The position numbers were made by a program, and so were the translations under genes. From positions 248,001 through 312,000 of the forward strand of contig NZ_JAATVV010000001.1 of NCBI RefSeq assembly GCF_013184775.1: 64,000 bases of DNA. The letters run 5' to 3'. Origin of the DNA: Martelella sp. HB161492 (GTDB lineage Bacteria > Pseudomonadota > Alphaproteobacteria > Rhizobiales > Rhizobiaceae). Positions 18,652 to 28,381 of this stretch are shown here, piece after piece (positions within the stretch are counted from its first letter, which is position 1; every line of letters begins with the position of its first letter). The notes below the pieces were generated by a model that was given only the letters and a program-made list of their open reading frames with translations, made no database searches and was not told where the DNA came from.

Positions 18652-19317
18652 ATGACAGCCGAAAGAGAGCAGATAAAGACTGCAAAGCGCAAGGAAGACC
18701 CGGTCCTGAAACTGGTGCTCGAGCTCGGCCCGCTGATGGTTTTCTTCTTCGCCAATCTGCGCGGTGCCTGGCTTGCCCATCTCTTTCCCGCGCTCACCGC
18801 CATCGGTTCACCGCTTCTGATCGCGACCGCACTGTTCATGATCGCCACCGTCATATCGCTGATCGTGTCGCGCATTCTGCTTGGCCATCTGCCGATCATG
18901 CCGCTGGTCTCGGGCGCAGTGGTCCTGATTTTCGGCGCTTTGTCGATCTGGCTGCAGGACGAAACCTTCATCAAGATGAAGCCGACCATCGTCAACGGCC
19001 TGTTTGCGCTTGTGCTGCTCGGTGGGCTGTTCTTCGGCAAGTCGCTGCTGGGCTATGTGTTCGACAGCGCCTTCAAGCTTGATCAGGAAGGCTGGCGCAA
19101 GCTCACCCTGCGCTGGGGCCTGTTCTTCGTCTTTCTCGCGATCCTGAACGAAGTGGTCTGGCGCAATTTCTCCGCGGACACCTGGATTGCCTTCAAGGTC
19201 TGGGCGACGATGCCCCTGACCATCATCTTCACCCTGTCGCAGATGCCGCTGATTATGCGCCATTCTCTTGAACCGCTTGTCGGCGAGAAAAAGCCTGAAC
19301 CTGAAAACGAAGCCTGA
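18652..19317 (+). CDS. yciB: Septation protein A (YciB/IspZ family)
   Basis: A 221-residue inner-membrane protein with about five or six helices. [17 protein letters not shown] near the start, the [15 protein letters not shown] block and [20 protein letters not shown] are diagnostic for the YciB/IspZ family, linked to septum formation and envelope integrity. A short frame (18585-18644, 19 codons) just upstream may be a leader or chance. It follows ftsY by 188 bases and is convergent with ccmG (five bases between stops). Confidence 0.93.
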   Translation: MTAEREQIKTAKRKEDPVLKLVLELGPLMVFFFANLRGAWLAHLFPALTAIGSPLLIATALFMIATVISLIVSRILLGHLPIMPLVSGAVVLIFGALSIWLQDETFIKMKPTIVNGLFALVLLGGLFFGKSLLGYVFDSAFKLDQEGWRKLTLRWGLFFVFLAILNEVVWRNFSADTWIAFKVWATMPLTIIFTLSQMPLIMRHSLEPLVGEKKPEPENEA

Positions 19318-19322
19318 GTCCG

Positions 19323-19922
19323 TCAGTTCATCAGCCGTGATGCCGGGCCGATGGTCCGGTTGATGACGGGCAGGATCTCGTCATTGTAAGACTGCATGTC
19401 GATCGGCCCGATCTTCTTGAAGATGATCGTGCCATCCGGCCCGACGATGAAACTCTCGGGGATGCCATAGACACCCCAGTCGATCGCCTTCGCACCATTT
19501 TTGTCGATCCCGATGGCGGCGTAGGGATTGCCCAGTTCCCCGAGAAAGCGCAGTGCGTTATCCGGATTGTCCTTGTAATTGATGCCGACAACATTGATGT
19601 CGGGATCTTTCGACAGGGCCATGATGAAGGGATGCTCCTGCCGGCATGGCACGCACCAGGAGGCGAAGACATTGACGATCGTGAGCTTTCCCGAGATCTG
19701 CGCCGAGGTGAGCGCCGGGCGGTCACTGCCCTGAAGCGCTGGCAGATCCATGGCTGGCGCGGGCTTGCCGATCAGCACCGACGGGATTTCGGACGGATCG
19801 TCGGATGACAGGATCTGCGCGGCAAAGGCAACTGCAAGGCCGCCAAAGACAAGAAGCGGAATGGCTGCCAGTGCAAAACGCCATTTCGATCGCGGTGACG
19901 GCGCCTGCGGATCGTCACGCAT
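19323..19922 (-). CDS. ccmG: CcmG/DsbE thiol:disulfide oxidoreductase
   Basis: A 199-residue membrane-anchored periplasmic thioredoxin that keeps apocytochrome c haem-binding cysteines reduced. One N-terminal helix (RFALAAIPLLVFGGLAVAFA, about 15-34) precedes a thioredoxin fold with WCVPC at 89-93, NYKDNPDNALRFLGELGNPY and GVYGIPESFIVGPDG. The last includes the cis-Pro loop typical of CcmG. Its ATG overlaps the ccmD stop by eight bases. It is the last gene of the ccmABCDG operon. Confidence 0.96.
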   Translation of the reverse strand: MRDDPQAPSPRSKWRFALAAIPLLVFGGLAVAFAAQILSSDDPSEIPSVLIGKPAPAMDLPALQGSDRPALTSAQISGKLTIVNVFASWCVPCRQEHPFIMALSKDPDINVVGINYKDNPDNALRFLGELGNPYAAIGIDKNGAKAIDWGVYGIPESFIVGPDGTIIFKKIGPIDMQSYNDEILPVINRTIGPASRLMN

Positions 19923-20079
19923 GCCTTGCCCTCGCCGAGCGTCGGCCGAGCCCCTTTTCCTCGAGCGCCGCCAGTTCACGCTTGCGAGCCCGCCCGTCGA
20001 GAAAAAGCCATGCGATCAGGCAGGCCATCACCACGAAACTGGCCCCATAGGCACTGAAAACGAAAAAGAAATGGTCCAT
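19915..20079 (-). CDS. ccmD: Haem exporter protein CcmD
   Basis: A 54-residue single-helix protein: short N-terminus MDHFFFVFSAYGASFVV with one membrane helix, then the basic RARKRELAALEE tail usual for CcmD. CcmD helps release holo-CcmE from the CcmABC complex. A good GGAGGGG ribosome site lies ten bases upstream of ATG 20079. It lies between ccmC (four-base gap) and ccmG (eight-base overlap). Confidence 0.93.
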   Translation of the reverse strand: MDHFFFVFSAYGASFVVMACLIAWLFLDGRARKRELAALEEKGLGRRSARARHA

Positions 20080-20083
20080 GGCC

Positions 20084-20839
20084 TCACCCCTCCGCTCGCC
20101 GCGCGGCCAGCCGGCGCATCGCTGCAACGCGCCGCCTGAAGATCTCGTTGCGCATGGCGACGAGATGCATGGCAATGAAGGACAGCGTGAAGGCAATGGT
20201 CATGACGAAGAGCGGGCGCAGGAATTCGATATCGATCGCCGGGCCGCCCTTGCGAAAGATGCTCTCCGGCTGATGCAGCGTGTTCCACCAGTCGACGGAG
20301 AACTTGATGATCGGGATATTGATCACCCCGACCAGAATGAGGATCGCCGCCAGCCGCGCAGCCCGGCCCGGATCCTCGACCGCGCGATGAAGCGCGATAA
20401 TGCCGAGATACATCAGAAAGAGCACGAAGAACGAGGTCAGCCGCGCATCCCAGACCCACCAGGTTCCCCACATCGGCTTGCCCCAGAGCGAACCGGTCAA
20501 GAGAGCCAGAAAGGTGAAGGCTGCACCGATGGGCGCCGCCGCCTTGTGGGCGACATCGGCCAGCGGATGACGCCAGACCAGCGTGCCAAGCGCCGCTGCC
20601 GCCATGAGCATATAGCAGAACATTGCCAGCCAGGCCGCCGGGACATGCACATACATGATGCGCACCGTATTGCCCTGCTGATAGTCCCCCTCGGTCGAAA
20701 AGCTCAGATAGAGCCCGACGGCAAAGCCGATCAGGCTGAGGACGGCCAGAACCGGAACGACCCGGCCACTCAGCTGAAGAAAGCGCGACGGATTGGCAAG
20801 GGCGGTCAAACCGCCAGTGCGTGCGCTGGTCTCGCTCAT
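20084..20839 (-). CDS. ccmC: Haem transporter / haem-handling protein CcmC
   Basis: A 251-residue six-helix protein with the tryptophan-rich haem motif GTWWVWDARLTS, flanked by VHVPAAW and the second periplasmic histidine region HQPESIF. CcmC loads haem onto CcmE. ATG 20839 gives the usual length; an alternative ATG at 20881 overlapping the ccmB stop would add 14 residues. It follows ccmB in the ccmABCDG operon. Confidence 0.95.
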   Translation of the reverse strand: MSETSARTGGLTALANPSRFLQLSGRVVPVLAVLSLIGFAVGLYLSFSTEGDYQQGNTVRIMYVHVPAAWLAMFCYMLMAAAALGTLVWRHPLADVAHKAAAPIGAAFTFLALLTGSLWGKPMWGTWWVWDARLTSFFVLFLMYLGIIALHRAVEDPGRAARLAAILILVGVINIPIIKFSVDWWNTLHQPESIFRKGGPAIDIEFLRPLFVMTIAFTLSFIAMHLVAMRNEIFRRRVAAMRRLAARRAEG

Positions 20840-20877
20840 CCTGTTTCCACCCCGATTATGTTCCCTTCCGGTTTGGC

Positions 20878-21537
20878 TCATTCACCGCCCTGGCGCAAGG
20901 CCAGCGCAGATGCTGCCGTGCCGACCACCGCTAAAATCATCGTGATCGCGACAAGAATAAGAAAGGGCGGCAAAAAGGGCTGCGGTTCGGTAACCGCCGC
21001 ATAGGTCGCCCCGACGCCGAAAATCAGCACCGGAATCGACAGCGGCAGAACCAGAACCGGCACCAGAAGCCCACCGCGCGGCAGCGACACGGCAATGGCC
21101 GCTCCGGTCGCACCGATGAAGGTCATCGCCGGCGAACCGGCGAGCAGCGTCAGCACCGCCGCACCGATGGCCAGCGGCGTCATGTTGAGCATCAGCCCCA
21201 TCGCCGGCGACAGCACCACCAGCGGCAGCACGTTCACGCTCCAGTGCGCCATGCACTTGGAGAGAACAACCGCGACAAGCGGGCGATCCGACATCAACAG
21301 CAGATCAAGCGAACCATCCTCGAAATCCCCCTTGAACAGCCGTTCCAGCCCGATCAGTGTCGAAAGCAGCGCCCCGATCCAGATAATGGCCGGACCAATG
21401 CGGGCCAGCAGCGCCAGATCCGGCCCGATACCGAAGGGGATCACCGCGACCACGGCCAGGTAGAAAACAAGCCCGGTCAGCGCGCTGCCGCCGGCGCGCA
21501 TGGCAATCTTCACATCACGCAGATAAAGCGCCAGCAT
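20878..21537 (-). CDS. ccmB: Haem exporter subunit CcmB
   Basis: A 219-residue six-helix membrane component of the CcmAB ABC transporter. MLALYLRDVKIAMRAGGSA at the start and LERLFKGDFEDGSLDLLL are family hallmarks. With ccmA it powers release of holo-CcmE. ATG 21537 lies four bases after the ccmA stop. Confidence 0.95.
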   Translation of the reverse strand: MLALYLRDVKIAMRAGGSALTGLVFYLAVVAVIPFGIGPDLALLARIGPAIIWIGALLSTLIGLERLFKGDFEDGSLDLLLMSDRPLVAVVLSKCMAHWSVNVLPLVVLSPAMGLMLNMTPLAIGAAVLTLLAGSPAMTFIGATGAAIAVSLPRGGLLVPVLVLPLSIPVLIFGVGATYAAVTEPQPFLPPFLILVAITMILAVVGTAASALALRQGGE

Positions 21538-21541
21538 CGGC

Positions 21542-22225
21542 CTAGATCTCCAGACCGGCAAGGAAGGGGTCATCTTCGTCGGCCGCCGGCCGGACAAGCT
21601 CCAGCATGGCGGCCGGCGCGAGTGCCAGCGGTTCGTGCGTTGCCGCGACGATCATGCCACCACAGCCAAGATGAACAGCCATCAGCCCCGTCAGCATGCC
21701 GCGCGCCGCAGAATCGAGCGCCGTGGTCGGCTCATCAAGCAGCCAGACAGGCCGTCTCACCACCAGAAGGCGGGCAAAGGCGATCCTGCGTTTCTGTCCC
21801 TGCGACAGATAGCCGAAGGGCAGATCGAGAACCATGCCAAGACCGACCGCCTCTGCTGCGGCCTCGATCGCCATTCCAGGCTCCACCCCGCGGATATCGC
21901 GATCCTCGCTCTTCAAAAAATCACGCCAGAAGGAAAGGTTGTCGCGAACCGTAAGTGTCCGGTTCATGCCGTCCAGATGACCGAGATAATGACTGACAAG
22001 CGACAGCGGCAGCGATTCGCCGGTTTGCGAATCGTGAAGAAAACAGGTCCCCGTAATGGCCGGAAGAAGACCGGCCATTACACGCAAAAGGGTTGATTTC
22101 CCTGCGCCATTCGCGCCGCGGATGAGAAGCGCATGACCTTCCTCGACGGTTGCCGACAGGTCATTGATGACGGAAACCCCGCCACGGCGCGCAGAAAGCC
22201 CGCAAAGTTGAAGTTTTTGGCTCAC
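21542..22225 (-). CDS. ccmA: Haem exporter ATP-binding protein CcmA
   Basis: A 227-residue ABC ATPase starting with GTG at 22225 behind an AGGGGA ribosome site. Walker A is GANGAGKST (37-45), the signature is LSQGQKRR, and Walker B is VWLLDEPTTALD, followed by the H-loop ATHEP. It heads the ccmABCDG operon. ccmE, ccmF and ccmH, needed for system I maturation, are not in the window and in rhizobia usually lie in the separate cycHJKL locus. Confidence 0.96.
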   Translation of the reverse strand: MSQKLQLCGLSARRGGVSVINDLSATVEEGHALLIRGANGAGKSTLLRVMAGLLPAITGTCFLHDSQTGESLPLSLVSHYLGHLDGMNRTLTVRDNLSFWRDFLKSEDRDIRGVEPGMAIEAAAEAVGLGMVLDLPFGYLSQGQKRRIAFARLLVVRRPVWLLDEPTTALDSAARGMLTGLMAVHLGCGGMIVAATHEPLALAPAAMLELVRPAADEDDPFLAGLEI

Positions 22226-22495
22226 TTGGTCCCCTTAGCTGCGACCACTTGGCAGTTCCATAAAAAAAATCAATTTTGGCCCTTTGTTGATCTGGTACCT
22301 TGCGGAGAAATTATCTATAAAACGCCCAATCACGCCAGCGGTCGGCGTGAAATTCATCCTAGCGCCGAACATGATGCCGAGGGAACGGTGTCACGTGCGG
22401 ACAGCGGAAATGATCGCACCCGCATCCTGATGTCTTAAGTACATAGGCGTTCGCACGACTTATGTTGGCTAATCAGAAGAAGCGGGGTTTTATCC

Positions 22496-25192
22496 GTGGC
22501 CAAATCCATCGATAGCTTCAACTGTCGCTCCACCCTTACCGTGGACGGCAAGGAATATGTTTATTACAGCCTGCCGAAGGCCGAGGAAAACGGTCTTGCC
22601 GGCGTTTCCAAGCTGCCCTTCTCGATGAAGGTTCTGCTCGAAAACCTGTTGCGCAACGAAGACGGCCGCTCGGTCACCAAGGCCGACATTGAAGCCGTTG
22701 CCGCATGGCTTTCCGACAAGGGTTCGGCTGGTGCCGAAATCGCCTATCGCCCGGCACGCGTGCTGATGCAGGACTTCACCGGCGTTCCCGCCGTTGTCGA
22801 CCTTGCTGCCATGCGCGACGGCATTGTCAATCTCGGCGGCGACCCTGAAAAGATCAACCCGCTGGTTCCGGTCGACCTCGTGATCGACCACTCGGTCATC
22901 GTTGACGAATTCGGCACACCGCAGGCATTTGCCCGCAATGTCGAGCTTGAATATCAGCGCAATGGCGAACGCTACCGCTTCCTCAAGTGGGGCCAGCAGG
23001 CATTCAAGAATTTCCGCGTTGTTCCTCCGGGCACCGGCATCTGTCACCAGGTGAACCTCGAATATCTCGGCCAGACGGTCTGGACCAAGGATGAGGACGG
23101 CGAAACCACAGCCTATCCCGATACCTGCGTCGGCACCGACAGCCACACCACCATGATCAACGGTCTTGGCGTTCTCGGCTGGGGCGTTGGCGGTATCGAG
23201 GCTGAAGCCGCCATGCTCGGCCAGCCGGTCTCCATGCTGCTGCCGGAAGTCATCGGCTTCAAGCTGACCGGCGAACTGAAGGAAGGCGTCACCGCGACCG
23301 ACCTGGTTCTGACCGTCGTGCAGATGCTGCGCAAGAAGGGCGTTGTCTCGAAATTCGTCGAATTCTTCGGCGAAGGCCTGAACAACATGACGCTCGCCGA
23401 CCGTGCCACCATCGGCAATATGGGTCCGGAATATGGCGCGACCTGCGGCTTCTTCCCCGTCGATGGCGAAACGCTGCGCTACCTCGACATGTCGGGCCGT
23501 ACCAAGGACCGCATCGCCCTCGTTGAAGCCTATTCCAAGGCTCAGGGCATGTTCCGCGAAGGCGATGGCTCCGATCTGGTCTTCACCGACACGCTGGAAC
23601 TGGACCTCGGCGACGTTGTTCCGTCGATGGCCGGCCCGAAGCGTCCGGAAGGCCGCATCGCGCTGGAAAACATCGCTTCCGGTTTCGCCGATGCGATGGT
23701 CAGCATGTATGGCAAGACCGAAGCCGACCTGCCGAAGCGCTATGCCGTTGAAGGCACCGACTTCGATCTCGGTCATGGTGACGTTGCCATTGCTGCGATC
23801 ACCTCCTGCACCAACACCTCGAACCCGAGCGTGCTGATCGCTGCCGGCCTTCTGGCCCGCAACGCCGTTGCCAAGGGCCTGAAGACCAAGCCCTGGGTCA
23901 AGACCTCGCTCGCACCTGGATCCCAGGTCGTTGCCGAATATCTTGAAAAGGCCGGTCTGCAGAAGGATCTCGATGCGCTGGGCTTCAACCTGGTCGGTTT
24001 CGGCTGCACCACCTGCATCGGCAATTCCGGTCCGCTGCCGGGCCCGGTCTCCAAGACCATCAATGACAAGGGCCTGATTGCTGCCGGTGTCCTGTCGGGC
24101 AACCGTAACTTCGAAGGTCGTATCTCGCCGGACGTTCAGGCCAACTACCTGGCGTCGCCGCCGCTGGTCGTTGCCCACGCGCTTGCCGGCACGGTCACCA
24201 AGGACCTGACCAAGGAGCCGATCGGTGAAGACCAGAACGGCAACCCGGTCTTCCTGAAGGACATCTGGCCGTCGGCCAAGGAAGTTCAGGACACGATCGA
24301 GAAATACGTCACCCGCGAACTTTACGAATCCAAATATGCGGATGTCTTCAAGGGCGATGAAAACTGGCAGGCCGTTCAGGTTCCCGCCGGTCAGACCTAC
24401 ACCTGGGACGATCAGTCGACCTATGTGCAGAACCCGCCCTACTTCGTTGGCATGGGCAAGTCGGCCGGCGGTGTTTCGAACATCGAAAACGCCCGCGTTC
24501 TCGGCCTGTTCGGCGACAAGATCACCACCGACCACATTTCCCCGGCCGGCTCGATCAAGGCAGCTTCGCCTGCCGGTGCCTATCTCATGGATCATGGCGT
24601 CGGCGTTGCCGACTTCAACCAGTACGGCACGCGTCGCGGCAATCACGAAGTCATGATGCGCGGCACCTTCGCCAATATCCGCATCCGCAATCACATGCTC
24701 GGCCCGAACGGCAAGGAAGGTGGCTACACCATCCACTATCCGTCCAAGGAAGAGATGTCGATCTATGATGCGGCCATGCAGTACAAGGCCGAGGGCGTTC
24801 CGCTCGTCATCTTCGCTGGTGTCGAATACGGCAACGGTTCGTCGCGTGACTGGGCTGCCAAGGGCACCAACCTGCTTGGCGTCCGCGCCGTGATCGCCCA
24901 GTCCTTCGAGCGTATTCACCGTTCGAACCTGGTCGGCATGGGCATCGTTCCCTTCGTCTTCGAAGAAGGCACGACCTGGGCATCGCTCGGTCTGAAGGGC
25001 GACGAAGTGGTGACGATCGAAGGTCTCGACGGCGAAATCAAGCCGCGCGAGAAGAAGATCGCCAAGATCACCTATGGCGACGGCACCGTGAAGGACGTTC
25101 CGCTGATCTGCCGCATCGATACGCTTGACGAGGTCACCTACGTCAACAATGGCGGTATCCTGCAGACCGTCCTGCGCCAGCTGGCTGCGTAA
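22496..25192 (+). CDS. acnA: Aconitate hydratase AcnA
   Basis: An 898-residue TCA-cycle enzyme converting citrate to isocitrate. The three 4Fe-4S ligands are Cys438 in TSCTNTSNP and Cys504/Cys507 in [14 protein letters not shown], spaced as in AcnA/IRP1. The start is GTG 22496 ([14 protein letters not shown]). Other blocks are [25 protein letters not shown] and [13 protein letters not shown]. Its codon choice looks more regular than its neighbours', as expected for a highly expressed gene. A strong terminator follows. The 270-base upstream region is shared with the divergent ccmA and includes a tcggcg/cgccga hairpin. Confidence 0.98.
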   Translation: MAKSIDSFNCRSTLTVDGKEYVYYSLPKAEENGLAGVSKLPFSMKVLLENLLRNEDGRSVTKADIEAVAAWLSDKGSAGAEIAYRPARVLMQDFTGVPAVVDLAAMRDGIVNLGGDPEKINPLVPVDLVIDHSVIVDEFGTPQAFARNVELEYQRNGERYRFLKWGQQAFKNFRVVPPGTGICHQVNLEYLGQTVWTKDEDGETTAYPDTCVGTDSHTTMINGLGVLGWGVGGIEAEAAMLGQPVSMLLPEVIGFKLTGELKEGVTATDLVLTVVQMLRKKGVVSKFVEFFGEGLNNMTLADRATIGNMGPEYGATCGFFPVDGETLRYLDMSGRTKDRIALVEAYSKAQGMFREGDGSDLVFTDTLELDLGDVVPSMAGPKRPEGRIALENIASGFADAMVSMYGKTEADLPKRYAVEGTDFDLGHGDVAIAAITSCTNTSNPSVLIAAGLLARNAVAKGLKTKPWVKTSLAPGSQVVAEYLEKAGLQKDLDALGFNLVGFGCTTCIGNSGPLPGPVSKTINDKGLIAAGVLSGNRNFEGRISPDVQANYLASPPLVVAHALAGTVTKDLTKEPIGEDQNGNPVFLKDIWPSAKEVQDTIEKYVTRELYESKYADVFKGDENWQAVQVPAGQTYTWDDQSTYVQNPPYFVGMGKSAGGVSNIENARVLGLFGDKITTDHISPAGSIKAASPAGAYLMDHGVGVADFNQYGTRRGNHEVMMRGTFANIRIRNHMLGPNGKEGGYTIHYPSKEEMSIYDAAMQYKAEGVPLVIFAGVEYGNGSSRDWAAKGTNLLGVRAVIAQSFERIHRSNLVGMGIVPFVFEEGTTWASLGLKGDEVVTIEGLDGEIKPREKKIAKITYGDGTVKDVPLICRIDTLDEVTYVNNGGILQTVLRQLAA

Positions 25193-25225
25193 AGCTCAGA
25201 CCGCGCTCAGCGCTGAAATTGCAAG

Positions 25226-25253
25226 ACCGGGCGGCCAAAAGCCGCCCGGTTTT
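25226..25253 (+). terminator. Rho-independent terminator of acnA
   Basis: A perfect ten-base stem accgggcggc (25226-25235) / gccgcccggt (25241-25250) has a caaaa loop and is followed by TTTTCG. It lies 34 bases after the acnA stop. Confidence 0.93.
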
Positions 25254-25322
25254 CGTTGCGGCACGAACAAATAAGGTCTAGCCAGAAGGAAAAGGTTTCA
25301 CGGCAAGCGGGAGGAAAAGGCC

Positions 25323-26399
25323 ATGGCCCCGATACAATTTGGTGTTGTCGGCTCGGGCTGGCGGGCGGAATTCTTTCTGCGGGCGGCGAAAGCCCTGCCG
25401 GCGCATTTTTCCGTCGCAGGCATCGTCACCGGCAGGGATGCTGCTGATCGGAAGGCACTTTCCGACACGTGGCAGACCCCGGTCTTTGCCACGATCGACG
25501 ACCTGCTGACCGCCACGAAGCCCGCCTTCGCGGTCCTGTCGGTCAAGCGGGAGGCGATCTTTGCACGGATGGCCGAGCTTGCCTGGGCCAATATGCCAAT
25601 TCTCGCCGAAACACCGCCAGCAGCCGATCTTGACGGTCTGAAACGGGTTCATGATCTGGTTCAGGCCGGCGCAAAGATCGAAGTCGCCGAGCAATATTTT
25701 CTCCACCCGGTTCTAACCGCCATGCGCACCCTCATCGGCGAAGGCATGATCGGGACGCCGAGCTACGCCCATGTTTCGATCATGCAGACCTATCACGGCA
25801 TCTCGATGATGCGGAAGCTGCTCGGCATCGGTTTCGAGAATGCGACAGTCACCGCGACGCGGGTGTCGCTGCCGGTGGTCAAGGGGCCGGGCCGCTACGA
25901 GCAGCCAGCGCAATACGAGGTGATACCAGCAGATCAGACCATCGCCACCTTCGATTTCGGCAACCGGATCGGCCTTTATGATTTCGCCGACAGCCAGCAT
26001 AGAAGCAGGATCCGGGCACCACGGATCACGGTGCGCGGGGAGCGTGGCGAAATCACGCCGGAGCGGCTGGATCACCTGCTGGACGAACGAACACCGCTCT
26101 CATTGCCGCTGATCCGCAGGGATACCGGCCATTTCGTCAATTTCGAGGGTTACCGTCATGCCGGGATTACGGCCGGCGACCGCTGGGTCTACCAGAACCC
26201 GTTTGCCGATGTCTCGATGGCCGATGACGAGATCGCCGTTGCAACCTGCCTGCTGAACATGCGCCGCTATGTCGAAGACGGCATATCGTCCTACAGCTTT
26301 GCCGAGGCGGCGCAGGACTGCCATCTCGCCAACGCCATGGCGCAAGCTGCGGAGAGCGGACGGCCCGTGACGACGACGGATCAGCCCTGGCGCTTCTGA
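25323..26399 (+). CDS. Gfo/Idh/MocA-family oxidoreductase lacking the canonical EKP lysine
   Basis: A 358-residue protein with the N-terminal Rossmann fold (IQFGVVGSGWRAEFFLRA) and C-terminal Gfo/Idh/MocA sheet. These enzymes oxidise sugars or related polyols with NAD(P). The usual EKP motif reads ETPPA here (PILAETPPAADL), so the lysine that supports catalysis in the family is replaced by threonine. IEVAEQYFLHP matches the usual next block. A GGAGGAAAAGG ribosome site precedes ATG 25323. It may be catalytically altered or use another base; the substrate is unknown. Confidence 0.88.
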   Translation: MAPIQFGVVGSGWRAEFFLRAAKALPAHFSVAGIVTGRDAADRKALSDTWQTPVFATIDDLLTATKPAFAVLSVKREAIFARMAELAWANMPILAETPPAADLDGLKRVHDLVQAGAKIEVAEQYFLHPVLTAMRTLIGEGMIGTPSYAHVSIMQTYHGISMMRKLLGIGFENATVTATRVSLPVVKGPGRYEQPAQYEVIPADQTIATFDFGNRIGLYDFADSQHRSRIRAPRITVRGERGEITPERLDHLLDERTPLSLPLIRRDTGHFVNFEGYRHAGITAGDRWVYQNPFADVSMADDEIAVATCLLNMRRYVEDGISSYSFAEAAQDCHLANAMAQAAESGRPVTTTDQPWRF

Positions 26400-26447
26400 G
26401 ATCCGCGCATAGTCGGCACATCCTGCCGGCCCGAACTGGAATGTGCC

Positions 26448-26981
26448 CTATCGCGGCAGACGCGCTTCATATTCCTCCTTGAGGTCGAGCCAGCAGCTCC
26501 AGAACGGGCCCGTCCTGCGCCCTTCGATGAGCGCCAAGAGGAGGTCGAGATGGCGATGCCAGCCGGAGCCGAGCATCACGGCGGCGGTGCGATCATCCGC
26601 ACGTCGATGAACGAGGGTCAGCAGCACTTCGTTTCCCTTCTCTTCGAGATCGATCTCAACGGCAGAATGTTCGCCCCAGCTGAAGACGAGGCGAAAGGGC
26701 GGATGCGCCTCGATGACCCGGCTATCCATGGAATTCTCCTCGGGGAAGCCCTCGGGCCGGGTCTCGGGCACATCGCTCAGCGCGTCATTGCGCCAGGTCA
26801 GCGTGAAGGCCGAGCCGGCCACCGGGATCATGTCGCCCGACGCCAGCCATTTCGCCCGCTTGTCGCTCTCGACGAGATAGGCCCAGACCCGCTCGACCGG
26901 GCCGGGCAGCAGCCGCTCGAAGCGCAGGGTTGCCGGTTCGATGAGCGCGGCATAGGGATCGGGAATGGTCACTCCGGTCAT
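26448..26981 (-). CDS. SRPBCC (AHSA1-type) domain protein
   Basis: A 177-residue Bet v 1-like protein. The opening LRFERLLPGPVERVWAYLVESDKRAKWLASG and later VIEAHPPFRLVFSWGEHSAVEIDLEEKGNEVLLTL fit AHSA1/activator-of-Hsp90-like SRPBCC proteins, which bind a hydrophobic ligand. Its start overlaps the ArsR-family gene by four bases (ATGA). ArsR-SRPBCC pairs are common and usually autoregulated. The ligand is unknown. Confidence 0.88.
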   Translation of the reverse strand: MTGVTIPDPYAALIEPATLRFERLLPGPVERVWAYLVESDKRAKWLASGDMIPVAGSAFTLTWRNDALSDVPETRPEGFPEENSMDSRVIEAHPPFRLVFSWGEHSAVEIDLEEKGNEVLLTLVHRRADDRTAAVMLGSGWHRHLDLLLALIEGRRTGPFWSCWLDLKEEYEARLPR

Positions 26982-27346
26982 GTCGTCTTGCCTCCTTCAT
27001 TGTCGGTTTCCCGTGCGCTGTTCTCCGCACGCAGCAGATCTTCAAGTCTGTCCAGCCGATGCATCCAGAACGCCTCGTAATGACTGAGCCACTCGGCAGC
27101 ACTGGCGAGCGGTCCCGGCTCCAGCCGGCAGTGATGCACCCGGCCCTTCACCTCGCGGCGGATAAGCCCGGCCCGTTCGAGCGCGATGATGTGTTTCGAG
27201 GCCGCCGCCAGCGACATGGCAAAGGGTGCCGCCAGCTCGCTGACGGTCTGTCCGCCACCGGCAAGCCGGGCAAGCATCTGCCGGCGCGTGGCATCTCCCA
27301 GCGCATGAAAGACCAGATCGAGTTTTTGTGCATCATATTCAACCAT
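26978..27346 (-). CDS. ArsR-family winged-helix transcriptional repressor
   Basis: A 122-residue regulator: LDLVFHALGDATRRQMLARLAGGGQTVSELAAPFAMSLAAASKHI is the ArsR DNA-binding region and HHCRLEPGPLASAAEWL closes it. No metal-binding cysteines are present, so it is probably not an arsenic sensor but the regulator of its SRPBCC partner. ATG 27346 gives the family N-terminus (MVEYDAQKLDLVFHAL) and lies inside a perfect palindrome; no ribosome site is visible. A longer start at 27385 is possible. Confidence 0.9.
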   Translation of the reverse strand: MVEYDAQKLDLVFHALGDATRRQMLARLAGGGQTVSELAAPFAMSLAAASKHIIALERAGLIRREVKGRVHHCRLEPGPLASAAEWLSHYEAFWMHRLDRLEDLLRAENSARETDNEGGKTT

Positions 27347-27358
27347 ATTGTTGAATAT
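27335..27358. promoter_or_regulatory. ArsR operator palindrome O1, overlapping the start codon
   Basis: Perfect nine-base arms atattcaac and gttgaatat surround catatt. On the minus strand the ArsR-family start codon lies in the spacer. ArsR-SRPBCC repressors commonly bind TTCAAC-type palindromes, so autorepression is likely. Confidence 0.75.
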
Positions 27359-27377
27359 AGACGACTGGCTTTCATTG

Positions 27378-27398
27378 TCAACCATATCGTTGAATATT
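27378..27398. promoter_or_regulatory. ArsR operator O2
   Basis: The sequence tcaaccatatcgttgaatat repeats O1 with one changed base in its core, 39 bases upstream. The pair forms direct repeats about four helical turns apart, suitable for cooperative binding. Confidence 0.65.
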
Positions 27399-27535
27399 TA
27401 CTTTCCTGCCGCTGGAGGACCAATTTCACCCCATCGTGACTTTCTGTTGAAAGCGGAACAGGCTAGTTTCAATCGTCCGGCAATGGGCCGGATATCCGCA
27501 AAACGCGCTGCCCCGTCAGGAAGGCCTCTCAGAAC

Positions 27536-28273
27536 GTGCTGAAACTCGCGACCCTTTTGCTTCTGGCGGTTTTCGCCTTTGCCCCGGCAAGGGCAGAAGA
27601 CATCAGCCATCCGCTGGGCGTGGTCGAGCTCTTCACCTCGCAGGGCTGCTCGTCCTGCCCGCCGGCTGACCGGGCAATGGCGACGCTTGCCGATGAGCCG
27701 GATCTCATCGTCCTCACCTATCATGTCGACTACTGGAACTATCTCGGCTGGTCGGACACGATGAGCACGGCGCAGAATACCCAGCGCCAATATGGTTACG
27801 GCCACACCATGGGCCGCTCCGGTGTCTACACGCCGCAGGTGGTCCTCAACGGTCGCCAGCAGATGAAGGGCACCGATTCCGACCGTATTTTCTCGACCCT
27901 CACCACGATGAAGGCAGCGGGCAGCGGTCCGGATGTGCCCATCAGTGCGCGCATGAACGGCGATGAGCTTGATATCCATATCGGCGCCGGCACAGGCAAG
28001 GCTGATGTCGTCGTCGTCTATTTCGCCAGCCATGAAGCGGTCAAGATTGAAGCCGGTGAGAACAAGGGCAAGATTGTCGACTACCGCAACATCGTCAATG
28101 ACATTGAAACGGTCGCCATGTGGAACGGCAGCGCCAAAACCATCACCCTGCCCGCCCGTGTTCTGGAGCCGCGCAAGAGCGATGGCTGTGCCATATTGCT
28201 GCAGAAGACCGATGCGGACGGCAACCCAGCCGCCATTCTCGGCGCCGCCCTTTTGACATCGCCGCAAAGCTGA
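27536..28273 (+). CDS. DUF1223 secreted thioredoxin-like protein
   Basis: A 245-residue protein with a signal peptide (residues 1-20, ending PARA) followed by VVELFTSQGCSSCPPADRAMATL, the signature of DUF1223. This gives a CxxC pair at Cys38/Cys41 in a thioredoxin-like fold, so a periplasmic redox role is plausible, though no function is established. The start is GTG 27536. It is divergent from the ArsR pair. Confidence 0.88.
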   Translation: MLKLATLLLLAVFAFAPARAEDISHPLGVVELFTSQGCSSCPPADRAMATLADEPDLIVLTYHVDYWNYLGWSDTMSTAQNTQRQYGYGHTMGRSGVYTPQVVLNGRQQMKGTDSDRIFSTLTTMKAAGSGPDVPISARMNGDELDIHIGAGTGKADVVVVYFASHEAVKIEAGENKGKIVDYRNIVNDIETVAMWNGSAKTITLPARVLEPRKSDGCAILLQKTDADGNPAAILGAALLTSPQS

Positions 28274-28336
28274 CACCCTGATTTTGCCGCAGTGACGAGC
28301 GCGCCTGCCACAATCCTATCTGGCAAATGGCCAAAA

Positions 28337-28351
28337 TTAACGTCTTTTTTA
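28337..28351. promoter_or_regulatory. CtrA-like motif upstream of podJ
   Basis: TTAA-N7-TTTA differs from the CtrA consensus TTAA-N7-TTAA by one base and lies about 125 bases upstream of podJ. Chance matches at this stringency are expected several times in 64 kb. Confidence 0.3.
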
Positions 28352-28381
28352 CCATGTTATCCGAAAGCTATCTGGAACGAT

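Noticed and set aside
22490-24919. An 809-codon open frame antisense to acnA
   Set aside because: It is a shadow of the GC-rich codon pattern of aconitase; the sense frame has all Fe-S ligands and family motifs, and the antisense product resembles no family.
27398-28276. A 292-codon frame antisense to the DUF1223 gene
   Set aside because: No family motifs, and the plus strand has a signal peptide and the DUF1223 signature.
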